Shown: piece by piece, positions 8,684-17,620 of the stretch
Layout of the letters: each line of letters opens with the position of its first letter
Numbering within the stretch: the stretch's first letter is position 1
Assembly (NCBI GenBank): GCA_902509905.1
Contig: CABWZI010000006.1
Coordinates: 40,303-104,302 of the forward strand
Direction of reading: 5' to 3'
DNA length: 64,000 nucleotides
DNA from: an uncultured Gammaproteobacteria bacterium
GTDB lineage: Bacteria; Pseudomonadota; Gammaproteobacteria; PS1; Pseudothioglobaceae
Made by a program: the position numbers and the translations under genes
Notes under the pieces: model-generated
What the model was told of the DNA's origin: nothing
The model's input: the letters and a program-made list of their open reading frames with translations, nothing else
Database searches by the model: none

Positions 8684-9617
8684 TTTGATACAAATGCTTA
8701 AACCTAAAACTAAATCTCAAACCACCACGCTTTTTGCATGGGCGCTTATTGCGCCTGCAGCTCTGGTCATGTTTTGGATAGTCGTTTGGCCTCTTTATGA
8801 AACTTTTAGACTCTCATTTACTAATTCTAATCTAGGTACCCTAATGGGTGGGGCGGAATATATTGGATGGGAAAACTATGAAAAGGCAATAGGTGGTCGA
8901 AAGTTTCCATCAATTGTAACAAGAACTTTTTACTGGATGTTTTTATCAGTTGGTTTGAAGATAGTTTTGGGGTTAATTGGAGCATCTTTACTTGCAAGTA
9001 ACATAAGAGCTAGAGGTGTTTTTCGTGCTCTGGTTATGCCGCCATGGATAGTACCAATAGCAATAGGTTGTTTTGGGTGGTTGTGGCTATATAATGGCCA
9101 TTTTGGACTCATCTCAAACTTTATAGAAATGGTCGGTATTACTGATGGACCTTTCAGTTTCTTGGCATATAAACAAAGTGCTTTTTACTCTGCGGTTGTT
9201 ACTGATGTATGGATTGGAACCCCAATGGTAACCCTGTTCTTTTTGGCTGCAATTCAAGGTGTCCCAAGAGATCTTTATGAAGCCGCATACGTTGATGGTG
9301 CTTCTCGTTGGTATCGCTTTAGAAGAATAACGTTGCCTCAAATTATGCCAACAATAGTCTCAATGGCTCTTCTCTCTGCAATATGGACCTTTAATTCTTT
9401 TGAAATTATTTGGATATTAACTGAAGGTGGCCCGCGTGGAGGAACTACTACATTAATTATTGATACTTTTAAGACTGCAATCTTTAGTTACAAGTTTGGC
9501 GCAGGCGCAACAAGAGCAGTGTTAGTTGTTTTAATACTCGGAGTATTCTCTCTAATTTATTTGACGGTACTTGATAAGCTTAACAAAAGGTATGGTTATT
9601 CTGGAGTTCAAAAATGA
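8676..9617 (+). CDS. Sugar ABC transporter permease, MalF/UgpA type
   Basis: This 313-residue protein has six predicted membrane spans and the permease EAA loop, reading YEAAYVDGASRWYRFRRITL near residue 205, which docks on the ATPase. Similarity is to the MalF/UgpA (CUT1) group that takes up oligosaccharides. It overlaps the hexosaminidase gene by 8 bp and the second permease by 4 bp, so all three are co-translated. Cargo is inferred to be GlcNAc or chito-oligosaccharides from the GH20, nag and repeat-operator context. Confidence 0.92.
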   Translation: MSNLIQMLKPKTKSQTTTLFAWALIAPAALVMFWIVVWPLYETFRLSFTNSNLGTLMGGAEYIGWENYEKAIGGRKFPSIVTRTFYWMFLSVGLKIVLGLIGASLLASNIRARGVFRALVMPPWIVPIAIGCFGWLWLYNGHFGLISNFIEMVGITDGPFSFLAYKQSAFYSAVVTDVWIGTPMVTLFFLAAIQGVPRDLYEAAYVDGASRWYRFRRITLPQIMPTIVSMALLSAIWTFNSFEIIWILTEGGPRGGTTTLIIDTFKTAIFSYKFGAGATRAVLVVLILGVFSLIYLTVLDKLNKRYGYSGVQK

Positions 9618-10498
9618 TGGATAAATATACATTCCTACAAAAAATAGGGATTTATTCTTCTCTTGCTTTGTTCATTCTTTTTATGCTTCTGCCATTTGTA
9701 GAGATGTTTATTGCTTCATTGAGGCCTTTGACGCATTTGTTTAGTAGGCCTGATGTTCCTGTTGGTGAAACTATGACCTTTATGGATTTTATGAGTCGTT
9801 TCTATTCTGACAAAATGAGCTTTCAAGCATATAGAGATATGTGGGTTACTGTTCCTCAGTTACCACGGTACATTTTCAATAGTGTATTTTTATCAACTGC
9901 TGTGACATTTTTTTCTATGTGTTTTATTGTTCCTGCTGCATATGCCTATGCGAGATTTGACTTTCGTGGAAAAACGATAAGTCTTACTTTATTTCTTGCA
10001 GTGAATATGTTTTCAGGCGCTGTGCTTCTAATACCTCTATACAAACTATTAAGGGTTTATGGTTTATTAAACACCTATTGGGCAATGATTATTCCAGGGG
10101 TAGCATTTCTTATACCAACTGGAATTTGGCTGCTCAAGTCATTTTTGGAAAAAATTCCTTATGAGCTGGAGGAAGCTGCTTTTGTAGATGGAGCATCTAG
10201 ACTTTATACCTTGCGCCGTGTAATATTGCCTTTAGCGGTCCCAGGGTTAATTGTGGTTGGTGTTGCTATGTTTATTGGAGCATATGCACAACAATTCTTA
10301 TTTGCGATTACATTTAATCAAGATAGAGACTATATGCCACTTCCAGCCGGCATATTTGAATTTATTGGATACCAAGACGTATTGTGGAACGAAATGATGG
10401 CCGCAAGTCTTGTAGGAATTCTGCCCGTGTTGTTAATTTTCCTGTTTATGCAGAAACATTTGATAGCAGGATTAACATCAGGGGCAGTAAAGGAGTGA
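9614..10498 (+). CDS. Sugar ABC transporter permease, MalG/UgpE type
   Basis: The second inner-membrane permease of the CUT1 transporter, 294 residues. It has about six membrane spans and the EAA loop ELEEAAFVDGASRLYTLRRV near residue 190. An unusually long periplasmic segment lies between span 1 and span 2 (about residues 37-90), with charged and aromatic residues. It starts at ATG 9614 overlapping the previous stop, and is followed by a 78 bp gap containing a hairpin before the binding-protein gene. Confidence 0.92.
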   Translation: MMDKYTFLQKIGIYSSLALFILFMLLPFVEMFIASLRPLTHLFSRPDVPVGETMTFMDFMSRFYSDKMSFQAYRDMWVTVPQLPRYIFNSVFLSTAVTFFSMCFIVPAAYAYARFDFRGKTISLTLFLAVNMFSGAVLLIPLYKLLRVYGLLNTYWAMIIPGVAFLIPTGIWLLKSFLEKIPYELEEAAFVDGASRLYTLRRVILPLAVPGLIVVGVAMFIGAYAQQFLFAITFNQDRDYMPLPAGIFEFIGYQDVLWNEMMAASLVGILPVLLIFLFMQKHLIAGLTSGAVKE

Positions 10499-10521
10499 GA
10501 ATTAAAATACTCACATTTAGT

Positions 10522-10549
10522 ATTACTAGATCTATTTTATTCTAGTAAT
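10522..10549 (+). other. Hairpin between permease and binding-protein genes
   Basis: A perfect 9 bp inverted repeat, ATTACTAGA and TCTAGTAAT, encloses a 10-base loop. No T-run follows, so it is more likely an mRNA processing or stability element in front of the binding-protein gene than a full terminator. Confidence 0.55.
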
Positions 10550-10576
10550 TTGTTGTAAAAATAAAAGGAGAAGTAA

Positions 10577-11782
10577 ATGAAAAATATAACTAAAGCACTT
10601 TTCTTGGCAGTAATTGGAGCGGGTTTAATTGCTCCAGTTCAGGCTGAGGAAGTTCACATGATTATGTGCGGTGGTGAAATTCGTGAAGCTGATCAAGCAG
10701 TAATTTCTGCTTTTGAATCCAAGCACTCGGGTGTTACAGTCAATGCAGAAGCAGTTCCATGGGGAACTTGTCAGGATAAATCTATGACATTAGCTGCTGC
10801 TGGTGATCCTGTAGGTCTTGCTTACATGGGCTCACGTACCCTAAAGCAATTGGCACGTAGTGGATTGATTATTCCAGTTGATATTTCCGACGAACAGCAA
10901 GGCATGTATCAGCCAGGTATTCTCAATACAGTTACTGATGGTGGAAAAACTTGGGGATTCCCACACGCTTTTTCTACAAAAGCTTTGTTCATCAACTGTG
11001 GTTTAGTTGAAGAGGCAGGTATGGCATGTGTAGCTCCAAAGACTTGGGCAGGTATGTATAACATGGCTAAAGCAATTAATGACAATACTTCAGCTGCAGG
11101 TGTTGGCTTAGCTGCTAAAGACTTTGATAATACAATGCACCAATTCTTGAACTATCTTTATAGTAATGGCGGTTCTGTAAGTAATTCAGATACTGGAGAA
11201 ATTACTTTTAACAGTCCAGAAACTGTAGAAACACTTGAGTTTGTTGGCAAATTAGCTGGTGTTGCTCAGGAAGGACCATCTGGATATGAGCGTTCTCAAT
11301 TGACTCAGTTATATAACGATGGTCAAATTGGAATGTATATCAATGGACCATGGGGCGCTGGACAGCATAATGATAACATTGCTGAAATCGTAGTTCCAAT
11401 TCCTGCTGGACCAAGTGGTGAAAGTGGAACATTATTAATCACTGACTCAATTGCGGTATTTAAAGGTTCTGCAAATGAAGATCTTGCAATGGAATTGGCT
11501 TCAATGCTTTCATCAGGCGAGGCTCAGTACGATCTTGACATGAGCTGGGGTTTAACTCCAATCATGCAGTATGAGAAAATGATGGATGATGTCTACTACA
11601 CAACTGACTATTGGAAAGTTTTTGTTGATCCAATTGGTAGTGGTGGACCAGAGCCAATGTTTGAGGACTTTAAAGCACTTCAGGCAGGTATCAACAGCGC
11701 CATCCAAGGCATAATCTTGGGTGAGGGTTCTGCTGCTGATCTAGTGGCAGAGGCTGCTGAAACTCTAGCAGAGGGTCTGTAA
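10577..11782 (+). CDS. Periplasmic sugar-binding protein of the ABC transporter
   Basis: The 401-residue protein begins with a clear Sec signal peptide ending VQA at residue 23, followed by a family-1 solute-binding fold of the MalE/UgpB type (VISAFESKHSGVTVNAEAVPWG near 42, typical of sugar-binding members). It captures the sugar for the two permeases upstream and the ATPase downstream. AAGGAGAAG just before the ATG is a strong ribosome site. Hairpins on both sides of the gene suggest its message is stabilised so the binding protein is made in excess, as in the maltose system (inference). Cargo is probably GlcNAc or chito-oligosaccharide. Confidence 0.92.
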   Translation: MKNITKALFLAVIGAGLIAPVQAEEVHMIMCGGEIREADQAVISAFESKHSGVTVNAEAVPWGTCQDKSMTLAAAGDPVGLAYMGSRTLKQLARSGLIIPVDISDEQQGMYQPGILNTVTDGGKTWGFPHAFSTKALFINCGLVEEAGMACVAPKTWAGMYNMAKAINDNTSAAGVGLAAKDFDNTMHQFLNYLYSNGGSVSNSDTGEITFNSPETVETLEFVGKLAGVAQEGPSGYERSQLTQLYNDGQIGMYINGPWGAGQHNDNIAEIVVPIPAGPSGESGTLLITDSIAVFKGSANEDLAMELASMLSSGEAQYDLDMSWGLTPIMQYEKMMDDVYYTTDYWKVFVDPIGSGGPEPMFEDFKALQAGINSAIQGIILGEGSAADLVAEAAETLAEGL

Positions 11783-11795
11783 GTCTAGAAACTAA

Positions 11796-11821
11796 TCAGG
11801 GGTAATGAAAATTGCCCCTGA
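11796..11821 (+). other. Hairpin downstream of the binding-protein gene
   Basis: A perfect 7 bp stem, TCAGGGG and CCCCTGA, with a 12-base loop lies 14 bases after the binding-protein stop. The following bases are not a T-run, so it probably protects the upstream message or attenuates readthrough into the ATPase gene rather than acting as a strict terminator. Confidence 0.6.
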
Positions 11822-11945
11822 ATTTAATGAGGTGAGCATTAAAAGTACGTTAAATTTATTGAGCGTTCTTTTAGGGCAGGCTTTGTCAAAAGTATTTAAT
11901 TATTTTAAAAATGCGTATGAAATACGCTTAAGTTAGGAAAGCAAT

Positions 11946-13025
11946 ATGGCGACTGTAAAACTCGAAAATATTAGTAAGAGCTTTGGTGAAACTGAAGTTT
12001 TGTTTGATATTAATCTTGAGATTAATGATAAAGAGTTTGTTGTTTTTGTTGGACCATCAGGCTGTGGAAAAACAACTTTACTGAGAATTATTTCCGGTCT
12101 AGAAGAGGCAACCGTTGGCAGTGTTCTAATAGACGGCAATGATGTTTCGAATGCACCTCCAGTCGAGAGAGGCATTTCTATGGTATTTCAATCTTATGCA
12201 CTTTATCCCCATCTATCAGTATTTGAAAATATTGCTTTTCCTCTAAGAGTTGCAAAAGTTAATGAAAAAGAGTTAGAGGAAAAGGTTTTTAAAGCTGCTG
12301 ATATTTTGCAATTAAGAGATCGTTTAGATTTTAAACCTGGTCAACTTTCAGGTGGGCAGCGTCAAAGGGTGGCGATTGGTCGTTCTATTGTTAGGGACCC
12401 AAAAGTGTTCCTTTTTGACGAGCCGTTATCGAATTTAGATGCAGCTCTTCGAGGTGATATGAGGGTCGAACTTGCTAAACTTCATCAAAATTTAAATTCA
12501 ACAATGATTTATGTCACGCATGATCAGATTGAAGCGATGACGATGGCAGATAAGATTGTAGTTTTGCATGATGGTGTGATTGAACAAGTGGGCTCCCCAA
12601 TGGAGTTATACCACAACCCTAAAACAAAATTTGTCGCTGGCTTTATTGGCCACCCTAATATGAATTTTTTACAAGCAAGTGATACAAAAATTAACAAGGG
12701 TAAATTGACAGCAACTCTTGGCGATTCTTCTGTGAATATACCTTTAGAGGCTGGAGACACCAAAGACGGTGATAGTATAGAAATTGGGATTCGACCTGAA
12801 GATACAGTAGTGTCTAATAAAGGAGGTGTTCCAATGAATGTTGATGTTGTAGAGCATGTTGGAGCAACTGTTATCTTATATGGTTCTGTCTTAGATAATA
12901 GTAATTTTTGTGCAGTGCTGCCTAGTGATTCAGTTATTAAGCCGGGTGATGAGATTCATCTTACGATAGATTCAAATAAATGCCACGCTTTCAATTCAGC
13001 AGGTCAAGCACTTAAAAGAATTTAG
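11946..13025 (+). CDS. Sugar ABC transporter ATPase, MalK/UgpC type
   Basis: The 359-residue ATPase has Walker A GPSGCGKTT at residues 36-44, the Q-loop FQSYALYPHL near 81-90, the LSGGQ signature at 134-138, Walker B FLFDEP at 155-160 and the switch His in YVTHDQ. Residues about 235-359 form the OB/TOBE regulatory domain of MalK-type proteins. It energises uptake by the permeases at 8676 and 9614. A 163 bp gap with a hairpin separates it from the binding protein. It is followed after 15 bp by the dehydrogenase gene. Confidence 0.94.
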   Translation: MATVKLENISKSFGETEVLFDINLEINDKEFVVFVGPSGCGKTTLLRIISGLEEATVGSVLIDGNDVSNAPPVERGISMVFQSYALYPHLSVFENIAFPLRVAKVNEKELEEKVFKAADILQLRDRLDFKPGQLSGGQRQRVAIGRSIVRDPKVFLFDEPLSNLDAALRGDMRVELAKLHQNLNSTMIYVTHDQIEAMTMADKIVVLHDGVIEQVGSPMELYHNPKTKFVAGFIGHPNMNFLQASDTKINKGKLTATLGDSSVNIPLEAGDTKDGDSIEIGIRPEDTVVSNKGGVPMNVDVVEHVGATVILYGSVLDNSNFCAVLPSDSVIKPGDEIHLTIDSNKCHAFNSAGQALKRI

Positions 13026-13040
13026 AATAGGAGATTAATC

Positions 13041-14195
13041 ATGAGGACAGGTATCGTTGGACTTGGCTTAAGGGCTGGAAATGTTCTTAAAATGATTATG
13101 GAAGATATGCCAGAAATGGAACTAGTTGGTTATGTAGATCCTGATCCATGCGGCTTATCAATTATTGAAGAGCATTCCAATTCCTTAACCCAATACCAGT
13201 CTCTTGATCAAATGATTAAAGGGTCTAATCTTGATCTTCTGTGGGTAGCTTCTCCAAATCACCTTCATTTAGAACATATTCGTTTAGGGCTTGAAGCAGG
13301 CCTGAAGGTCTTTTCAGAAAAGCCAATCGTAACCAATAAAGAAGATAGTTTTGCTCTTGCTAAATTAATTAAAAAATTTGGCGAAAATCAATTAATTGTT
13401 GGGCTTGTTTTAAGATACTCAGTTCATATGCGTGAAATGAGAAGGGTTATAGATAATGGCATGCTAGGCAAGATAACTTCACTTGAAGCTAATGAGCACA
13501 TAGCGCCTTATCATGGCTCATTTTTTATGAGAGATTGGCGACGGCTTGAAAAATATTCAGGTGGCTTTATGCTTGAAAAGTGCTGTCATGACATCGACTT
13601 ATACAATGGAATTGTTGGAGATAGGCCAAAGAGAGTTGTTAGTTTTGGAGGAAGAAATAATTTTATACCTTCAGAAGAGCCTGAGGGAAGTGAGCATGAT
13701 GATGTCTATCAAAAAAAGCTGTCCTATTGGGAAAACGTTGACAATCCTTTCACTAGCGATGCTGACATAATAGATCACCAAAATGCATTAATTGAATACC
13801 CAAATAATGTAACGTTTACTTTCCATACAAGTATCAATGTTCCTGATGAGCAGAGGCGTTTCTGCGTTATTGGGTCTAGAGGTATGGCTGAAGGAGATTT
13901 TGGTAGAGGCGGTCTTAAAGTTACAGATGCTCGTACTGGTGAGTGTCTTGAGGACCATGATTTTAGTGTTCCAGTTTCCTCTGAGACTGGCAACTATCCA
14001 GCTCACTATGGTGCAGACAAGTTAATGAGTGAAGACATTGTTAGTTTTTTAAGAGGAGAATCAACGTCTTTGCCAGTAGGCCCAAAAGAAGCAATAGCAG
14101 CAGGTCTTGTCGCTATGGCAATTGATGAGAGTATGAAGACTGGTCAGATTGTCGACATGACTAAAACCTGGGTAGAGCTCGATTCATTATATTAA
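13041..14195 (+). CDS. Gfo/Idh/MocA family oxidoreductase
   Basis: The 384-residue protein opens with a dinucleotide-binding Rossmann fold (TGIVGLGLRAG at residues 2-12), has the family EKP signature in VFSEKPIV near 92, and a C-terminal alpha/beta substrate domain with FMLEKCCHDIDLYNG near 175. Family members oxidise or isomerise sugars with NAD(P). It sits in the amino-sugar ABC operon with a second Gfo/Idh protein and a TIM-barrel isomerase. That trio is often linked to 3-keto-sugar chemistry, but the exact substrate cannot be read from sequence. Confidence 0.88.
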   Translation: MRTGIVGLGLRAGNVLKMIMEDMPEMELVGYVDPDPCGLSIIEEHSNSLTQYQSLDQMIKGSNLDLLWVASPNHLHLEHIRLGLEAGLKVFSEKPIVTNKEDSFALAKLIKKFGENQLIVGLVLRYSVHMREMRRVIDNGMLGKITSLEANEHIAPYHGSFFMRDWRRLEKYSGGFMLEKCCHDIDLYNGIVGDRPKRVVSFGGRNNFIPSEEPEGSEHDDVYQKKLSYWENVDNPFTSDADIIDHQNALIEYPNNVTFTFHTSINVPDEQRRFCVIGSRGMAEGDFGRGGLKVTDARTGECLEDHDFSVPVSSETGNYPAHYGADKLMSEDIVSFLRGESTSLPVGPKEAIAAGLVAMAIDESMKTGQIVDMTKTWVELDSLY

Positions 14196-14205
14196 GGAGT
14201 AGGTT

Positions 14206-15051
14206 TTGATTAAAGGTATAAGTTATCTCTCTTTTGAGAATGGTCTTTCAAACAATGAATCTATAGAGTCGGCTTTATCTCAAACTAAAAAAAATGGTTT
14301 TGATGCACTTGAACTTTCTGTCTCAAGTGAAGGGGTTATCAATACAAACACCTCAAAAGCTGAATGCGAAATAATTCGAAAAAAAATTGATGACTCTGGA
14401 ATTTTTGTTGATAGCATTGCTACTGGAATGAGTTGGGGAGTGAGTCCAACAAGTAATGACAGGTCGATAAGAGAAAAATCAATTAAACTTCATCAGGATG
14501 CATTAAAAGTTGCAAGCTTCCTTGACTGCAAAGCTCTGCTTTTCGTTCCAGGAGTTGTCAAAAGTCCAATTTCACCAGATATAGTTCGATATGACAAAGC
14601 CCTGGATCGACTTAGAGAGGCTATTAATCAAATGCTGCCAATAGCAGAGGATTTAAATGTTGATTTGTGTATGGAAAATGTATGGAATGGTTTTTTCTAC
14701 TCACCCATTGAGCTCAGAGATTTTGTAGATTCATTTGATTCTGACAGGTTAGGTGTCTATCTAGATGTAGGAAATTTAATTGGCTATCAGCAATATCCAC
14801 CGCACTGGGTAGAGCTTCTCAACTCCAGAATCAAAAGAGTTCAGATTAAAGATTTTCAGGAGAATTTTGACTGGACAGGTAGCTTCAGTTTTTGTGATAT
14901 TGGTGCGGGCGATGTTCCGTGGAAAGAGACAATAGCGGCTTTAAATGCTATCCAGTACAAGAGCACTATTATTGCTGAAATGCTTCCATGGGACGAGACT
15001 ATTCTCTCTCGTACCTCAGCAGCAATGGATCAATTATTTAATTTCAAATAG
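14206..15051 (+). CDS. Sugar phosphate isomerase/epimerase, xylose-isomerase-like TIM barrel
   Basis: The 281-residue TIM barrel has metal-ligand strands typical of the family: CMENVWNG near 152, YLDVGNLIGY near 183 and a C-terminal IIAEMLPW near 258. Members act as epimerases, keto-sugar isomerases or keto-glycoside hydrolases. The start is a TTG at 14206 supported by AAGGAG at 14194-14199, six bases upstream; no in-frame ATG lies close. It is flanked by the two Gfo/Idh/MocA dehydrogenases and is probably co-transcribed with them. Confidence 0.87.
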   Translation: MIKGISYLSFENGLSNNESIESALSQTKKNGFDALELSVSSEGVINTNTSKAECEIIRKKIDDSGIFVDSIATGMSWGVSPTSNDRSIREKSIKLHQDALKVASFLDCKALLFVPGVVKSPISPDIVRYDKALDRLREAINQMLPIAEDLNVDLCMENVWNGFFYSPIELRDFVDSFDSDRLGVYLDVGNLIGYQQYPPHWVELLNSRIKRVQIKDFQENFDWTGSFSFCDIGAGDVPWKETIAALNAIQYKSTIIAEMLPWDETILSRTSAAMDQLFNFK

Positions 15052-15065
15052 ACTTTTTTAACGAT

Positions 15066-16100
15066 ATGGCTAACAAACTTAAGGTTGGAATTATTGGGCT
15101 TGGTAGTATGGGATCAACTCATTTGGACATTTATTCAAAGATAAAAGAAGTTGAGGTGATTGCTATTGCGGATTCAATTCAGAGTAGGCTTGATGGCTCT
15201 TCTAAAGCTGAGGGCAATATAAGCGGTCAAGCTGAAGGGGGTGTTACTGGACTGAGTGCAATAAAATATCTTGATGGTATGGAGCTTATTGAAAATCCTG
15301 ACATTGATGTTGTAGATATTTGTGTTGGAACTGATCTTCATTTTACTTTTGTAGAGGCAGCGCTCTCAAAAGGAAAGCATGTTTTAGTCGAAAAACCTTT
15401 AGCAAGAACTTATGATGAGGCTAAACAAATAATTCAATTGGCGGAACAATCTAGCACATATGTTATGTCAGCAATGTGTCTTAGATATTGGCCTGCTTGG
15501 GTTTTTCTCAAGGAAGCAATAGATTCAAATGCTTATGGTAAATGCTTGTCTCTTAACTTTAAGAGGCAAACCAGTTTTCCTGGTGGCGCTTTTTACTCTG
15601 ACCATAATCAATGCGGCGGAGCGCTTCTAGATCTTCATGTGCATGACACTGATTTTGTTAATTACTGTTTAGGCTTGCCAGAGGCAGTTTTTAGTCAAGG
15701 CTATAAAGGGCCAAGTGGAGGGATTGATCATATTGCCACTCATTATATTTACAATCAATCAGATTTATCACCATTAGTTAGCTCTGAAGGATCATGGACT
15801 ATGCAAGAGGGTTATGGATTTAATATGTCATACACTGCTAATTTTGAGAATGGAACTCTCAGTTATCTTTTAGAGCAGGATGAGACCCTTAAACTTTTTA
15901 GATCTGGCTCTGAGCCAGAATCAATTAATTTAAAAGAAGGCATGGGCTATGAATTTGAGATACGCACATTTGTCGATGAAATTTTGTCAGGTAATTCTAC
16001 AAATCATGATTTATTGAGACAGGCTTCAGAGACTGTTGCTATTATTGAGGCAGAAAAGACGAGTATCGAAACCTGTTCCTTGGTTTCGATAAAGATTTAA
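15066..16100 (+). CDS. Gfo/Idh/MocA family oxidoreductase (second copy)
   Basis: The 344-residue protein has a Rossmann motif GIIGLGSMGSTH near residue 8, VLVEKPLA near 107 and a substrate-domain segment GGALLDLHVHDTDFVNYCLG near 185, which carries the catalytic Asp/His of the family. It is only distantly similar to the first copy, so they are not a recent duplication; each probably handles a different step or redox direction. It is the last gene of the amino-sugar operon, 14 bp after the isomerase. Confidence 0.88.
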   Translation: MANKLKVGIIGLGSMGSTHLDIYSKIKEVEVIAIADSIQSRLDGSSKAEGNISGQAEGGVTGLSAIKYLDGMELIENPDIDVVDICVGTDLHFTFVEAALSKGKHVLVEKPLARTYDEAKQIIQLAEQSSTYVMSAMCLRYWPAWVFLKEAIDSNAYGKCLSLNFKRQTSFPGGAFYSDHNQCGGALLDLHVHDTDFVNYCLGLPEAVFSQGYKGPSGGIDHIATHYIYNQSDLSPLVSSEGSWTMQEGYGFNMSYTANFENGTLSYLLEQDETLKLFRSGSEPESINLKEGMGYEFEIRTFVDEILSGNSTNHDLLRQASETVAIIEAEKTSIETCSLVSIKI

Positions 16101-16126
16101 ATCAAATTTATTAGGCTTAATAATTC

Positions 16127-16663
16127 CTAGTAAGTGCCAAGTTTGTAATCATCCCAAACTTGCTGAGCAAGTGCCCCAATGTACTCATCATCATTTTCTA
16201 GGGCTTGTTTAATCCAAAATCTAGCCTCTAAAAAATTTTTATCTCCACCTTTTCCAAGAAGATACATTCTTCCAAGATTGTATTGAGCAGGCGCATCACC
16301 CTGTTCAGCTGCCTTGATGAACCAACTAAACGCTAGGTTATCATTTTGACTGGCACCCTGCCCCCGAAGGTAGAGATTGCCTAGATTGTATTGTGCATTA
16401 ACATTACCCTGCTCTGCAGACTTTGTATACCACTTAATCGCTTCCTGGAAGTCCTGAGCTATGCCTCTTCCGTTTGCATGCATCCATCCAAGATTATATT
16501 GAGCTCTGGCATTCCCATCTTGTGCGACTTTGGTCCATTCAAGTATAGCACCTTTATAGTCCCCACTAGCATAAGCTCTCTGTCCATCAATGTAGTCGGC
16601 TGAGACACTTAATGTAAAACAAAAAGAACATAAAAAAGCTAATAAAACATGATTTTTAGACAT
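16127..16663 (-). CDS. Secreted Sel1-repeat (TPR-like) protein
   Basis: The 178-residue protein starts with a signal peptide ending near SVSA (residue 22) and then carries three to four Sel1-like repeats of about 36 residues, each with the AQYNLG...G.G pattern (near residues 54, 90 and 126). Such repeats form helical scaffolds for protein-protein contacts in the periplasm. It faces the end of the amino-sugar operon and stands alone. No enzyme residues are apparent and its partner is unknown. Confidence 0.87.
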   Translation of the reverse strand: MSKNHVLLAFLCSFCFTLSVSADYIDGQRAYASGDYKGAILEWTKVAQDGNARAQYNLGWMHANGRGIAQDFQEAIKWYTKSAEQGNVNAQYNLGNLYLRGQGASQNDNLAFSWFIKAAEQGDAPAQYNLGRMYLLGKGGDKNFLEARFWIKQALENDDEYIGALAQQVWDDYKLGTY

Positions 16664-16834
16664 TATTTTCCTTTAATTTTTTTGCATTCTTACTAATGCT
16701 TAACATATTAACATAATTGAATTTAATTATGCAGCTTTGAATGGCGACAATTATAACAATTAGAGGAGTTATTCACTATAGAATGTATTTACCAAATTGC
16801 TAAGATTTGCTCCACATTTGCTAATCATTTTAAA

Positions 16835-17620
16835 ATGCCAAAAATCTATATGTTGCATGCTAAGTTAAAGATCTTTGTTTTGACATTTGCCTGCCAATTG
16901 CTTTTTGTCACTCAAGCTTTGTCTAATGAAATCAGAATTGCAGTGGCTAGTAATTTCTTTTCAACGATGCAGGAGATTATTGTCCAGTTTGAATTAGAAA
17001 ACACTGATACTTCTAGAGCAAATAAAATAGTTCTTATTCCAGGCTCCTCGGGTAAACACTTTGGACAAATTATCAATGGCGCCCCTTTTGATCTGTTTTT
17101 TTCAGCTGATAAAATAAGACCAACATTACTCGAGGAACAAGGAGCTATAAGAGAACAATCAAGATTCACTTATGCATTAGGAAGGCTTGCACTTTGGAGT
17201 CCTAGAAGTCCATTCATTGATTTAGAGGGAGAGGTTCTTTTTGATGAAGATTTTAGATTTATAGCTATAGCTAATCCTAAAATTGCACCTTATGGAATAG
17301 CATCTAAAGAGGTACTTATGTCAATGAAGTTATGGCAAGATTTGAATAAAAAAATTGTAAGAGGAGAAAATATAGCACAGACATTTCAATTCATCAGCAG
17401 CGGAAATGCAGAGTTGGGATTTATTTCATATTCTCAAATTTTAGATTCAAATTTTAATTTAGGCGGCTCTTTTTGGCTAGTTCCTCAGTCGTTGTATAAT
17501 CCAATTGAACAGCAAGCAGTGCTTTTAAGAGATAGCCCTTTGGCAAGAGACTTTATTGAGTTTATAAAATCTGAGAAGGCATTAAATCTTATTAAAAAAA
17601 ATGGATATGATTTACCCTGA
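16835..17620 (+). CDS. modA: Molybdate-binding periplasmic protein
   Basis: The 261-residue protein has a signal peptide (hydrophobic run about residues 10-30, ending ALS) and the ModA-type fold with an ASNFFSTMQEI start, GSSGKHFGQIINGAPFDLFF and FISSGNAELGFISYSQIL, which match the oxyanion-binding motifs. It starts the modABC operon and overlaps modB by 1 bp. An alternative ATG at 16850 is possible. Molybdate supply fits the Mo-dependent formate dehydrogenase encoded at 32910. Tungstate is an alternative cargo. Confidence 0.9.
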   Translation: MPKIYMLHAKLKIFVLTFACQLLFVTQALSNEIRIAVASNFFSTMQEIIVQFELENTDTSRANKIVLIPGSSGKHFGQIINGAPFDLFFSADKIRPTLLEEQGAIREQSRFTYALGRLALWSPRSPFIDLEGEVLFDEDFRFIAIANPKIAPYGIASKEVLMSMKLWQDLNKKIVRGENIAQTFQFISSGNAELGFISYSQILDSNFNLGGSFWLVPQSLYNPIEQQAVLLRDSPLARDFIEFIKSEKALNLIKKNGYDLP

